Below are positions 23,371 to 34,501 of a stretch of DNA of 64,000 bases, piece by piece. A program made the translations under genes and the position numbers. Origin of the DNA: Azadirachta indica (taxonomy: Eukaryota > Streptophyta > Magnoliopsida > Sapindales > Meliaceae); the NCBI GenBank assembly GCA_022749755.1, contig CM040440.1, forward strand, positions 556,824-620,823, given 5' to 3'. A model generated the notes under the pieces. It did no database searches. It was not told where the DNA came from and saw nothing but the letters and a program-made list of their open reading frames with translations. How positions within the stretch are numbered: the first letter of the stretch is position 1; each line of letters begins with the position of its first letter.

Positions 23371-24195
23371 TGTGAGAGAGAAGTTTATAAATTACTAAAA
23401 TTAAGTTACAAAAAGAAATTTGAGATTGACTAAAAGTTAAAAGAAAATTAAAAAAGAATCATAGGATTTGTTGAGATTAATTAAAAGTAAAAAAAAAAAC
23501 TTGTATAACCAGTAAATTAAAAAAAATAATTTTAATAATTAAATTAATATTTTAAAAATAAGAAAAATGATGGACCATTGGTCTAATCTAATGGTCCACA
23601 ATTTTGACATTATCAATACCAAAAAATTTTCTCCATACTGTAGAGGACTCTTTAATTGAAAGTTATTTTCTTATTTACCCATGATCATGAGAGCATATCT
23701 AATAGTTGTTAAAACCAGTAATAGGGAGCTAATTTTTTATAAAGGTGACAATTGTGGAGAGATGAGGCATGGAATCAGAGTTTTTGATTGAAAATTTTAA
23801 ATCAATGATCGGTTATTAGACTTCATCACCGATCTTTATAATTTTTTTAAATTTATCCTTTAGTAATTTAAATAAGAATCGATTGAACCAATAGTTTAAT
23901 TTAAGCTAGTTTTTTAAATTTACAAAAATAATATAGTTTAACAAAATTCAAACCTAAGACCTTAACAAAGAAGACCAATAATTTCACCAGTACACTAAAC
24001 ATGCTTTGATAATATATTATCTAATATTTAATTAATAATCCTTTTGATAAGACAAATATAATAATTTCTATGACAATAAAAATTACTTTTATTAATATAC
24101 AAATTATAATTCAAAAATAATTTTATATAATAATTTGAATTCCGAATTGTTATTATCATTAGATAATAATAAAATTATTTTTAAATAATTAATTA
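23371..24195. other. AT-rich intergenic DNA, no gene seen
   Basis: No gene or clear element is recognised between the tandem array and the XTH pseudogene fragment. Confidence 0.55.
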
Positions 24196-24600
24196 ATTAA
24201 TCAACTATAATATATCATTTTGCATGTTAATTATATATGCATGAAGTTATGGAGATTATTAATCAGGTCTAATTCCACTTCTTATCTGGACTTTAGGTGC
24301 TTGATTCGAATCGAAAATGAGATATGGATCTGTGTTTTCCATATCAGAATGAAGCTACCAGGGAAGAATCCTACAGGAATAGTGACAAGCTTCTACGTGA
24401 GATATCAATAATTAAAAGTCATATATATGACTCACATAAAGCTAATTAAAGTAGTTAATTAACTAATTAATTGATTGATTGATTGATTGATTAATAGCTA
24501 GATTATTGAAGTAAAAATTAATGCATGGTTTAGAGAGATTTATTGAATAATTTCGGGGATCTCCATTCTAGTTAAATTAATTATATATAATCTTGCATTT
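24196..24600 (+). pseudogene. XTH pseudogene fragment (exon 2 and 3' UTR)
   Basis: From about 24213 to 24411 the sequence matches the intron 1 end and exon 2 of the XTH gene at 37087-38280, with shared blocks such as ATCATTTTGCATGTTAATTA and CATATCAGAATGAAG. The exon carries a TGA in place of the Gly-Ser-Gly region codon and a one-base deletion before the HIRMKLPG stretch. The sequence at about 24470-24590 then resembles the 3' UTR of the same gene (TTATTGAATAAT, then GGGGATCTCC). Exon 1 and the catalytic and C-terminal exons are missing. This is a decayed paralogue on the same strand as the live gene, 13 kb upstream of it. Confidence 0.75.
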
Positions 24601-24869
24601 GTTGGACTACTGTTGCTTATATAAACTTTTATATTAGATTGATATAATAATTAATATTAGAGGAGGGTTTGACAATTATATATTTTTATATATACATTTA
24701 CATAATTTGTGAATAATTAGATCTATATACTTTCGCTAAAAATAATTAATACACTATAATTAATATGTATATCAGATTCAATCATAATTATTAAAAATAT
24801 TTAAATACAACGGTTTGAGTATAAGTATATATATAAAAATATAGGGTGTTAATCCTTCCTTTTAATATA

Positions 24870-25168
24870 TGTTGGACCTTATGTTCAACAGGTTTTAGGT
24901 AAAAGATCCAAAAAAAGCAAGTGTTTTATAATGGTATATTTATCATTGTTAATAGAACATGGGATTTGAATATTCAAATATTATGGTTCCTGAATATTTG
25001 ATAAGGTCTACTACGAGTACTTTAAAGAAAGGAAGAATTCTATCTCCATTTTTCTTCTCGAATAATATATAAAATAAAGAAAGGATAATAAAAAAGAAAA
25101 TTTTTTTTCACGTACAAATAAATTTACTCGTTCAAATAAGATATATAGCACAAAATTTAATATCAACA
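24870..25168 (+). repeat. 5' LTR-like segment of the Tat-like element
   Basis: Begins TGTTGG and ends AACA, followed by the putative primer-binding site. It aligns to 30270-30461 over both ends, with an extra internal stretch. Confidence 0.6.
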
Positions 25169-25559
25169 GTTGACGTCATTTATAGAAATAAACGTTGAAC
25201 AAAAAATTTGAAGGTAAAGAGAATGGCAGAAGAAATAAAAGATAATATGGAAATCTAGATCTCTCCAGTCTAGAAGAGATGTTGGAGACAAAAAAAGAAG
25301 GTAGAATCAAGAACGTCATGTGAAAACTAAAGAGCAAAACCAATTAATATCTTAGATGCAAAAAGTAATGGACGAATGGAGGGAGATTATATATGGAAAA
25401 ACAATGAGGGATCCTGTCAATATTGGGAAATTGGAACGAGCTCACTCTGTTAGGGGAGGACAAGGAGGCGACCAAGATCAGGAGAACTTGGAAAAGCATT
25501 CAAGCTTTTCATGTTGAGATTTCGAGAACCCAGGACGGGTCGAAGTTAATGATAAAAGT

Positions 25560-27113
25560 AATGAAATTCAAGAAGTGGTTAATCCAGATAACCTAACCGA
25601 AAGGGTGTAGGTGTTCACAAACGCATGGAGAACTATTTTAAAAAGAAGGGCATGGATTCTCTTTTCATTGAAGAAATCAAGGAATTGCATAAAGAACTAT
25701 ATGAGGCCATAGAAGAGTAGCAACATACATCAGGGAAAGGAGATGACTACAAGATAACCCCACCCCTAAGCTTAGAGATCATGAGTCACCTAGAGGTAAT
25801 TTGTGTTGGGAAAATACAGATAAATTTCGTTAGTCACTATTTACATAAATAGATATGAACAATATCATATAAATAAATAATAATATACACTCCGAATATA
25901 TTAGAATTTAGACTTATACAAATTTACCTTAAGAATTTACTGTTATAAAAATATAACAAAAGAAAATTATTATAATTACTAATACAAGAATTTTGCGAGA
26001 AAAATCACGGACTTTCAGAGAAAAAAATTTACTATGTAATAAATTTGTACAATCACATACTTTTTATTCTCAAAACTCAAAATCTCAAATACATCTACTT
26101 ATAAAACTACTTAAAAAAAAAACTCTCATATAAATATTTTTACTCTAATTATACTAACCATAAAAAGAAAGGAGATTTAGAACAAAATAGTTATAAATAT
26201 CTTTTTCTGTAGTACTTATGAATGACTCTGCCTTACTTGTATTTTGAAGGATGATGGACCCTCTATTTATAGGGAATGTGAGAGACTCCTAGGCGTAAAT
26301 TATTATGCCTTCAATTTATGTACCGAAAAGAAAAAATTTTAAGCTTGTTGAAAATGTATTCCGCATGCATCGAAAAAACTATTTTTTCAAATCCATTGAA
26401 AAACTTATCCTAAAGCACCAATTTTCTTTCTTTCTTTAATTTCAATTGTGGGTCTCACCTCAAATATGATGGACCGCCCCTACAATAAAAGGATAGGTAA
26501 GGTTGGTATCAAGGACTAAAACAAGGAGTCCTCTATTCCGTTCGCAACTTATTCAAGAGTTGGTTAAAGAAATTAAAGGAGCAAGTCTGTTAAAAAAGGA
26601 CTATGGAATCTGTTATTGATAAAATACGGGCAAGGAAAGCTTGAATGATTTCATCAATCAGTACCACAAGAAAGTCATCACTTTAGGAGCATACGATCAA
26701 GACAGCTCTGGAAGGGTTGAGAAAAGGGCTCAAGACATTTTGGCTTTGGTTCAAGATAAAGAAATTGTCGACAAATTCTTATCAAAAGGCATATTTGAAA
26801 GCGAAGGAGGAAATATTATTGAAGCAAGAAGCAGTAAAAAAGCAATAACAAGAGGGACGACCTAGTGTCATAAATTGAATTCCCCACATCCTTGACCAGA
26901 CAAGGGGAGCCAGGGTTAGTGGATCAACGAAGGAAAGAACGATTAATAGCCCCGAGAACTCAAGACAAGATTTATGACGAAGAAGGGAATGGGCGTTGTC
27001 TAGGCTATGTCAGAAGTCAAACCGCCCTAGTCAAGAATATGTTGAGAAAGGTCAGCAGCAAGGAAAGTCTTGAATGGAGAATAAAACGACAATTCACTTT
27101 GAATAACAGATAA
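25560..27113 (+). pseudogene. Retrotransposon gag remnant, broken
   Basis: Fragments in several frames look like a plant Ty3/gypsy gag. They include MNDFINQYHKKVITLGAYDQ at 26641 (the family's L-x-D-F-I-N-x-F capsid block) and a charged C-terminal part to about 27113. A probable His/Cys region at about 27290-27400 is shifted and stopped. Stop codons occur throughout. The frame is interrupted at 25804 to about 26480 by sequence that looks like a separate LTR. Confidence 0.6.
25804..26480. mobile_element. Possible nested solo LTR inside gag
   Basis: The segment starts TGTTGGGAAAATAC, contains a TATA-like CTCTATTTATAGGGAATG at about 26260, and ends near CCCCTACA. It separates two gag pieces. 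No target-site duplication was found, and the exact right border is not certain. Confidence 0.35.
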
Positions 27114-27528
27114 GGAAGGGTTTTTACACACCATGCGAGATACAACTTGTAAAGAAGATAATAATACTGAGTTCTCGCCTCTGAATGCCCACTAAAAGTC
27201 ATTCTAGAAAACATCGGCCAGCGAAGATTGCTTATTAAGCCAAGGAACATGTTGTCACCTCTTGAAACAAGAAACAATTATATCACCAGGACCACCCACG
27301 ATCACTCCACAGAAGAGTACATAAGCTTGAAAAAGCACATCGAAGACTTAATTAGGACGGCTACCTAGACTCGTACATAGCGAGGGAACAAGGTGGAACT
27401 CAACCTCAGAACCAGCCTTCTAGGACTATGGTGATAATAGGAGTACCGACCTTGGCTGGAGACTTAATAATGCTCAAAAAGTTATCCAAGAAATTCAACA
27501 AGGCCAGATTACTGAACCCAAGTCTTTA

Positions 27529-28145
27529 GTGTACAGATACACAAAAAGCAGAAGATTCTCTCCACACCTTCATGACGCAATTATGGTGACAATGAATACC
27601 GCAGGCTTTGAAGTAAATAGAACTTTTATTGGTCCCGGCAGTTTTGTAGATATCCTATTCAAAAGAACTTTAGAAGAATTAGGGATTCAACAGCTAAAGT
27701 TGGATCTAGTCTAGACGCCTCTATATGGTTTTGGTGATGGTTGCGTAATGCCTCTAGGAATGACCAGGCTGCCTATCATACTATGGGAACCAGTCCTTGT
27801 GTAAAAACCTAAATGATCAATTTCTTGGTAATTGATTACCCCACCCCTTACAAAATCCTAACAGGAAGACTATATTTTAAGAATTCACTAAGTGGTGGAG
27901 TCTTTTATTATCAAAAAATGAAGTTCAGAACAGACAATGAGATATGATTTGTGTACGGAAATCAAAGGGAGGCCCAAAGTTGCTATTTGATGATTGCTAG
28001 AAAAAAATTCTGTAAGACAAAGGTAGTGAAGGTTGGTGCACGGTTAGACCCAATTGAGAAAGACAAATTGGTCGCATTCTTAGGAGGGAATGCTAATGTC
28101 TTTGCTTGGTCTCCTGGCTATACGTTCAAGGAGTATCACGTTTGA
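27529..28145 (+). pseudogene. Retroviral-type aspartic protease domain of the gypsy element, broken
   Basis: Conserved blocks of plant gypsy proteases occur in order: HLHDAIMVTMNTAGFEVNRT, the active-site region read here as GPGSFVDILFKRTLEELG, TPLYGFGDGCVMPLG, IDYPTPYKIL, GNQREAQSCYLM, and a C-terminal NVFAWSPGY. The usual catalytic Asp of the D-x-GSS motif is replaced by Gly, and at least three stop codons interrupt the frame. The element would be inactive. The sequence after 28145 passes straight into the tandem repeats with no reverse transcriptase. Confidence 0.75.
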
Positions 28146-28304
28146 GAGGAGTACTGGCCTCCAAGCAAATTCAAAGCAGACCAAGCTATGAGTCTGGTTA
28201 TCTTTATCCATTTTCTATTTTTTTTTATTTTTCAGACTAGCATTATATATTCTCACTACAAATTTCCATTTATTTTGACTATCTTGTATTTTTATTTTTT
28301 AAAT

Positions 28305-28990
28305 ACTACATCTAGTCCAGAAGGACAAGATCACGTATCACTAAGGTATCGATTTTAAGTTTATATACTATCAAGGTACTGACATCTAGTTCAAGAAGAT
28401 AAAAAATACATATACTACTAAAATTCCAACATTTAGTCCATAAGGACAAAATCATGTACCACCAAAGTATAGACATCTAGTTTAAAAGAACAAAAAATAC
28501 ATGTACCACCGAGATACCGACATCTAGTTTAGAAAAACAAAATTATGTATCACCAAGGTATCAACTTCTAGGTCAAAAGAATAAGATGATGTACTATCAA
28601 GGTACCTACTTTAAGTCCAAAAGGACAAAATCATGTACCACTAAGGTATCGACTTCAAAGTTAGAAAGACAAAATCATGTAGCACAATGGTACCAATTTT
28701 TATTTTAGCAAAATCATGTATCACCAAGGTATCAACTTTAAGTTAAGAGACAAAAAATACATGTACCACTAAGGTATCGACATCTATTTTAGAAGGACAA
28801 AAAATATATACACCTTCGAAGTATCGACAATAACAATGTACTTTCGCGGTATCGACATCTAGTTTAAAAAGGACAAAAAAAAAATATATACTTCCGTAAT
28901 ACTGATATTTAGTTTAAAAGGACAAAATCAATGCACCTTAAAGGGATAAAAAATAAAGTGACACTATAGTATTGACGTTTGGTCCACAAA
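28305..28990. repeat. About 14 diverged tandem units of 44-50 bp in the retrotransposon 3' region
   Basis: A unit close to GTACCACTAAGGTATCGACA followed by TCTAGTTTAGAAGGACAAAATCAT repeats across the block, with frequent substitutions and small length changes. Tandem repeats between the coding region and 3' LTR are a known trait of Tat/Ogre elements, which fits the assignment. Confidence 0.8.
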
Positions 28991-30269
28991 GGCAAAATAA
29001 TAAGTTGAAACATACTAACACTCGACTCATAGGGATGACAATGGGGCAGGGTGGGGGTTAGAAAGTATGTCCCATTTCCCACCCCGTTTTCTATTTTGAC
29101 TCTCATTCCCTGCCTAATTCCCCAATAAATTTAATGGGTGGGGATGGAGCATTAAATAATGAAGATATATATAGAAAGTAGAAATATAAAGTTGCGACTG
29201 ATATTACACATCACTTTCTTACTTCACATAAAAATAAGTAAAATCTTAAATTCTAGATAAGAATATGGTAGTAAATGATTCTTTGAGTCTAAATTAAATA
29301 TTTTCATTTTAAGTCAAACGTGAAAATGGATGGACAATAAAAGTTTCCTTTTCCTTTTAAATCCCGAATGAGAATTTATAGAAGTTATAATAAATTATTG
29401 CTTATCATATTTCTTTAAGTACTCGTATGGTGTTAGCATTTTGATTATATGGTAAAATGAAACTAAAATTATAAAGCAAAATTGCTAAAACAACCACATA
29501 AAATTTATTACAGGGTAAAATCATCATATTGGAATGTTTTAAACAAATCAAGATAAAACAGGCAGATACATTACCCATAAAATAATTCAAATAAGAGAGC
29601 TAAATATAAACCTATCCTTATAAAAGGAAAAGGAAAAAAAAAAATTGAACTTTGGTTCCACCATCTCTGGTGCAACTATCTACTTAAAATGTTTTGGTAC
29701 ATTCTTTGGGGATGTGAGGAGTCGCTTCCTTGGGCAAAATAACGAGAACAATAAAAATAATTTGTCGCCTTTCTTTTTTGTTTGTAGGCCATGTAGGTCC
29801 CGATCAAGCCTAATCTTGTTAGAAGAAAAGTAAAGTAGGTACACGTGATATACATGTATATATATATATATATATACATACTTAAAATATTATATATATA
29901 AATTGTTAATATTATATTTAAAATTTGTCGAAATCTTGATGGACTTCCACATAACACTGTTAAGATATTTCCACATAACTTAGGTGATGTCTTTTTCTCA
30001 TATTTTGGAAGAAATTCTATCTATATTCTAATACAGGAGAAAAAAGAAATTCTGTCCACATTTTAATACAATAAGCTCTATTTATAGTGAGTAATATTTC
30101 ACACATAGGGGTGAGAAATTGAGAAATTAACCTTCATGGTTGGAAGACTCATTGATACCTTATTTAAAAAGAAGAAGGCCAAGATGTGGAAATAACGAAA
30201 TTCTCTTCTTTAAATTATTAGTTTTAACAATTCCTACATAACTGAAATTATTAAAACTAGGAGATTCCC
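28991..30269. other. Retroelement 3' region or intergenic, no gene seen
   Basis: AT-rich sequence with a TA microsatellite at about 29856-29876. A TATA-like CTCTATTTATAG at 30068 suggests another partial LTR upstream of the one at 30270. No coding sequence is recognised. Confidence 0.45.
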
Positions 30270-30461
30270 TGTTGGATCTCATATTCGATGGGCCTCAGTA
30301 ACAAAGCCCAAAAAGAAGTAAGACTTTCAGTTAACAGATCTATCATTGTAACAGCACATGGGTTTGTGTTTTCAGATTTTTTTATCATGAAAATCAAATA
30401 AGACCCACGGCTAAATAAATTTATTCATTGAAATTAGATAGCACAAAATTTGGTATTAACA
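30270..30461 (+). repeat. 3' LTR-like segment of the Tat-like element
   Basis: Begins TGTTGGATCTCATATTC and ends TTAACA. It aligns with 24870-25168 at both ends but lacks about 100 internal bases. Confidence 0.6.
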
Positions 30462-32291
30462 GTATTTATTCTTAATAATACTTGCTTATAAAGTTAGAAG
30501 TTTAGATATAATATTTTTGTTTTCATTGGTTTTTGTATGTTAAATCGTTACTAAATTTTGTAGATCATCATTATCGTGACAATTATATCATATTAATTAA
30601 TTAGTGATATGTTAAATATTTTATGTCGTTTTATATTAATTAAGTCTTCTTAATTGATGTTACTAAGTAATGGGTGTCATATTAACAAAAATAGAAGAAA
30701 GTTTCAGTAGAATAGAAAAATAATCATATATATAAACAAATCGCAATAATAGAATGCTGTGTGATTTGTATACGTGAGCTTTGTACAAGAATTTATATTT
30801 TAGCAAGACTTTTGTAAGAAGTATTCTTGCAGTGATGAAGTTAATTATTAATTATGATAAAGATAGATATTTTGAATATAATTCTATTTGAATAATATAT
30901 ATGACTTATAAGAGATTACATAAGTTGAATACTATAAATAGTAAAGAATAATACATAAAATAATGTATTATCATGGACGTTTCGTTAAAAGTTTATTAAG
31001 AGTCAAGAGCTTTGAATTGGAGTTTCAAAAATATTTAAAAGACAAAATTAATTATGCATAAAATAGATAATTTTGTAAAACTATATATGGAAATCAAAAC
31101 ATATATAAACCTAATATATGGATATAAATTATAAATAATATAATAAATATATTTTAAAGAGCTAGTGCCTTGCTATAGCTCTGCCTCTGTGTGAAACCAT
31201 TCGCAAAAATTTTTACTCCAAATATGACAGATTTGCAATAAAAGAAAGAAGAAAACTGATGAAAGCCAAATATGAAGACATAGTGAGAGAATAAAGTTGC
31301 TAAAATAAGTTCTTGCGTGGATGGAGAGGGACAATTAAATGAGAAATTTATTTTGAATTAGGCTAAAATATTTTAACCTTGTTTTATAAATTTTATTAAT
31401 AGAAAATACGTCTTATTTGGAGAATATAATAAATTTTTTTAATTAAAAAAGATAGTATAAAATATGTATATATATAACAATAAAATATCATGTAATGAAA
31501 GTAATAAATTATTAAAGTTGTGTTATGTAATCTTTCAAAATATAAAATTCACGTATTACTATTTGTGAATTCTTCCAATAAATTCTCCTTTACTGTAAAC
31601 TACAATTGCATAATTAATTTTCCAAAAACACATTCTTCATTTTATCATGAAAGTAATAATGTTTTAATAAGTTTTACATAATTAAAAATATATGTTATTT
31701 TGTTGTTGGGAACAAGAATTACAAAAAATGGAAGACAAATTAAATCATTAATTAAATTAGCATTTATATGACTTTTCTCATTTCAAATACACCTTGATAT
31801 TATTATTAAGAAAGATAAGGAATATCTTAAAATATATATTTGATTTTATAGTACATCAACAAAGTTTAGATCGTCTCTTCAAATCATTTTTTTATTTTAA
31901 TAAAATGATATAAATAATTTTTATCTGAGTAAGAAATACAAAAGATAAAAAATATAAATTATTAATAAATTATGTTATTAAAAGGTTGTTGGATCTACAT
32001 CAAATTATGTATAAAATTATTTGCTTTTAATAATTTCATATTTTTTAATCTATTGTAGGGAAATTTACCCAATCTACGTATTGAATCGTGATTGGTTGAG
32101 CAGTAGAATAGGTCTTATATCGCTCTCGGTGGACTTTAATACTGTTGGACTTTTAAATTCAAATTTAATTTTCGCACCTCTTTTTGAGTTACTAGGAGTA
32201 AGGTCCATTATGTTCATTAAATCACACACACACTCACATATATGTATAGATGTGAATATATGTGAATATATGAAATATATGTGTGTGTATA
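30462..32291. other. AT-rich intergenic DNA, no gene seen
   Basis: Low-complexity AT-rich sequence between two retroelements. A short TG/CA and TATG-rich tract lies at 32225-32291, immediately before the next LTR. Confidence 0.55.
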
Positions 32292-32540
32292 TGATGTAAG
32301 ACGACCTGACTAGTGTTTTTTTTATTTTATTCAAATTATTTTTTTTAATTTTTATTTTTAATATTTAGCTTCCTTTATTTTTAGTAGTAGTTTTTTTTTC
32401 CTTATTTAAGTAAGTTTAGGTTTTCTCTATTATAAATAGACAGCCTACAATATTGTTTAGACACCTTTCTTTCAATAAAAATTTCATTCAAAAACTTTTA
32501 AAACTTTAGTTTCGTTTATTTTCGCGTTTTCGCTTCGTCA
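32292..32540 (+). repeat. 5' LTR of the compact gypsy element
   Basis: 249 bp, TG...CA ends, with a TATAAATA core promoter at about 32431-32438. Confidence 0.9.
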
Positions 32541-32564
32541 ATTAGTATCAAAGCAGGAATTGCA

Positions 32565-33895
32565 ATGGTGCGCAACAGCGATACGAGAAGTAACCACCCT
32601 ACTGACGATGTTCAGGGGGTGCAGGCACTGACGGTGGAGACTATTCGTGTAATAGCCATTAAAGCTGGGAGGGCATCCGTTAGGGAATTCACTCAAACCA
32701 TTCGTCAAGAATTAGTAGATTTTAATCGAAGGTTGGAGAGGTTGGAATTAGGCGGCAACAAGATGGTTGAACATGAGCGTAGAGGGACAGACGAGATCCT
32801 GCCCCATGGTCCGACGCCACTGATACAACCACTTGGCATTATTAACGACAAAACTCAGAGGTATGAGGATTCAGATGATGATATAATTGATCAAGGTTCT
32901 GTTAGAATATGTGAAAGTGAAAATTATGGTGATTTTAAAGTAAACCTAAATCTTCTTGTGTTTAAAGAGAGTTTGCACATAGAAGACTTTCTTGATTGGT
33001 TGGCAGATGTTAAGAATTCTTTTGATTATATGAATATTTTTAATGAAAGGAAAGTAAAATTAGTAGCCATGAAGTTAAAAGGGGGCGCATCCGCTTGGTG
33101 GCAGCAGGTTTAGAATAAACAACGACGTGAAGGAAAAGGCATAATTAGGTCTTGGGAGCGCATGAAACAGCAGATGAAGGCTCAGTATTTGCCCTCTAAT
33201 TATGAGTAGGATTTATTTAAGCAATTAAATAATTGTCGACAGGGAAATCGTTCAGTCGACGAGTATGTTGAAGAATTCCATAAGTTATGTTTTAGGAACA
33301 ACTTGAAGGAGTCAAAATCACAATTGGTTGCCAGATTCACTAGAGGGTTGCTAATTGATATACAAGACCAGCTTGACATGTATAAAATTTGGGATTTTTC
33401 TGAAGCTATGAGTAAGGCAAGGAAGCTGGAGAGGCAATTAAAGCGGGTTGTTATTAAATTACAAATTGCAGTATGATAGTTTTCGACTTCACCAAATCCG
33501 GTACCATAAAATAAGGGTGTAGCACCAAATATGGGTGGAGGAGAAATCAGGCAAAGGGGTAATTTTGCTAACCCATGAACTATTCAACAACAAACTAGTA
33601 ACCCGTATGTAAAGCCAATGCTGAGCAAATGTTATAGATGTCAACAGCCTGAACATAAATCCAATGAATATCCGGAATGGGGGAAAAATAAAGGTGCGAC
33701 GCATTATGTGGACACTGCAGTAAAAGGTGAAGAAGGCGAATATGAAGACGAGGAAAAGGTTGATGTGGTTGATGGTGATGAAGGAGAAGCTATTTCTTGT
33801 ATTGTACAGAAGCTATTATTGACACCTAAAACGGAAAATGAGATGCAACGAAATAAGATTTTTTGTACGAAGGGAACAATTAAGAATAAAGTGTA
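32565..33895 (+). pseudogene. gag of the compact gypsy element, broken
   Basis: The frame opens with ATG at 32565, shortly after the primer-binding site. It contains a coiled-coil-like N-terminus, the gag core block HIEDFLDWLADVKNSFDY, KGGASAWWQQ, then a TAG at about 33111. The core continues in frame after the stop as WERMKQQMKAQYLPSNYE, another stop, and RQGNRSVDEYVEEFHKLC. A zinc knuckle at 33618 onward reads CYRCQQPEHKSNEYPEW, where the final Cys of the CCHC box is Tyr. Acidic sequence follows to about 33895, where the element jumps to integrase. Confidence 0.85.
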
Positions 33896-33954
33896 AGGTG
33901 ATAATAATCGTAATCGTACGGGTAGTAGTGAAAATATAGTCTTTAAGGCGTTAG

Positions 33955-34254
33955 AAATACAAAAAAGACGCAGATCAACATCGGCGACAGAAGGTGTTTC
34001 GGAAAGGAGATCTTGTCATGGCCTATTTGTGCAAAAGTCGGTTTTCTAGGATTCATAGTAACTTGCAGAACAGAAAGTATGGGCCATTTCGTATCGCAAA
34101 GAAGATTAATGATAATGCCTATGTGTTACAACTACCGAATGATTAGAATATCTCAAACACTTTTAATATAACAGATATATACGAGTATCAAGAAGATGAA
34201 GTGTTATACCCAGAGAACTTGAGGACAAGTTCATTTTCAAGTGGCGGGGAGCTG
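33955..34254 (+). pseudogene. Integrase C-terminal fragment of the compact gypsy element
   Basis: From about 33975 the sequence reads VFRKGDLVMAYLCKSRF, KYGPFRIAKKINDNAYVLQL and then TFNITDIYEYQ. This is the SH3-like C-terminal region of plant gypsy integrases. One stop codon lies at about 34144. The catalytic DDE core is not present. Confidence 0.85.
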
Positions 34255-34501
34255 ATGTAGGTCGACCTGACTAGTGTTTTTTTTATTTTATTCAAATTAT
34301 TTTTCTTTAATTTTTATTTTTAGTATTTAGCTTCCTTTATTTTTGGTAGTAGTTTTTTTTTCCTTATTTAAGGAGATTTAGGTTTTCTCTATTATAAATA
34401 GCGAGCTTACAGTATTGTTTAGACATCTTTCTTTCAATAAAATTTCATTCAAAAACTTTTGAAACTTTAGTTTCGTTTATTTTCGCATTTCCGTTTCGTC
34501 A
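34253..34501 (+). repeat. 3' LTR of the compact gypsy element
   Basis: The same 249-bp sequence as 32292-32540 with about 7% differences, preceded by a purine-rich tract. Confidence 0.9.

Larger units (their letters stand above)
24870..30461 (+). mobile_element. Decayed Tat/Ogre-like Ty3/gypsy retrotransposon
   Basis: Two related but heavily diverged LTR-like segments bracket the region: 24870-25168 and 30270-30461. Both begin TGTTGGAYCTYATRTTC, contain a CACATGGG/AACATGGG block and AGCACAAAATTT, and end AACA; the right one lacks about 100 bp. Just after the left LTR, TTGACGTCATTTATAG resembles the degenerate primer-binding site typical of Tat-type elements. Inside lie gag remnants (25560-27113), a protease domain (27529-28145) and a tandem-repeat block (28305-28990). 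Reverse transcriptase, RNase H and integrase are absent. No matching target-site duplication was found, so the two LTRs may come from separate insertions of one family. Confidence 0.7.
32292..34501 (+). mobile_element. Compact Ty3/gypsy LTR retrotransposon with internal pol deletion
   Basis: The 249-bp LTRs at 32292-32540 and 34253-34501 start TGATGTA and end CGTCA, and differ at about 18 positions by hand count. The 5' LTR is followed directly by ATTAGTATCAAAGCAGG, which resembles the initiator-tRNA-Met primer-binding site. A purine-rich GTGGCGGGGAGC tract precedes the 3' LTR. Flanks are GTATA and ATATA, a possible diverged 5-bp target duplication. The 1.7-kb interior encodes gag and only the C-terminal end of integrase; protease, reverse transcriptase, RNase H and the integrase core are gone. 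It could only move with help from a full relative, and its own frames carry stops. Confidence 0.9.

Noticed and set aside
29676..29957. Minus-strand frame rich in Ile and Tyr
   Set aside because: It is a translation of a TA microsatellite with no conserved domain.
24870..30461. Treating the whole block as one intact LTR element
   Set aside because: The two LTRs are too diverged and unequal in length, flanks do not match, and most of pol is absent, so a single insertion cannot be asserted.
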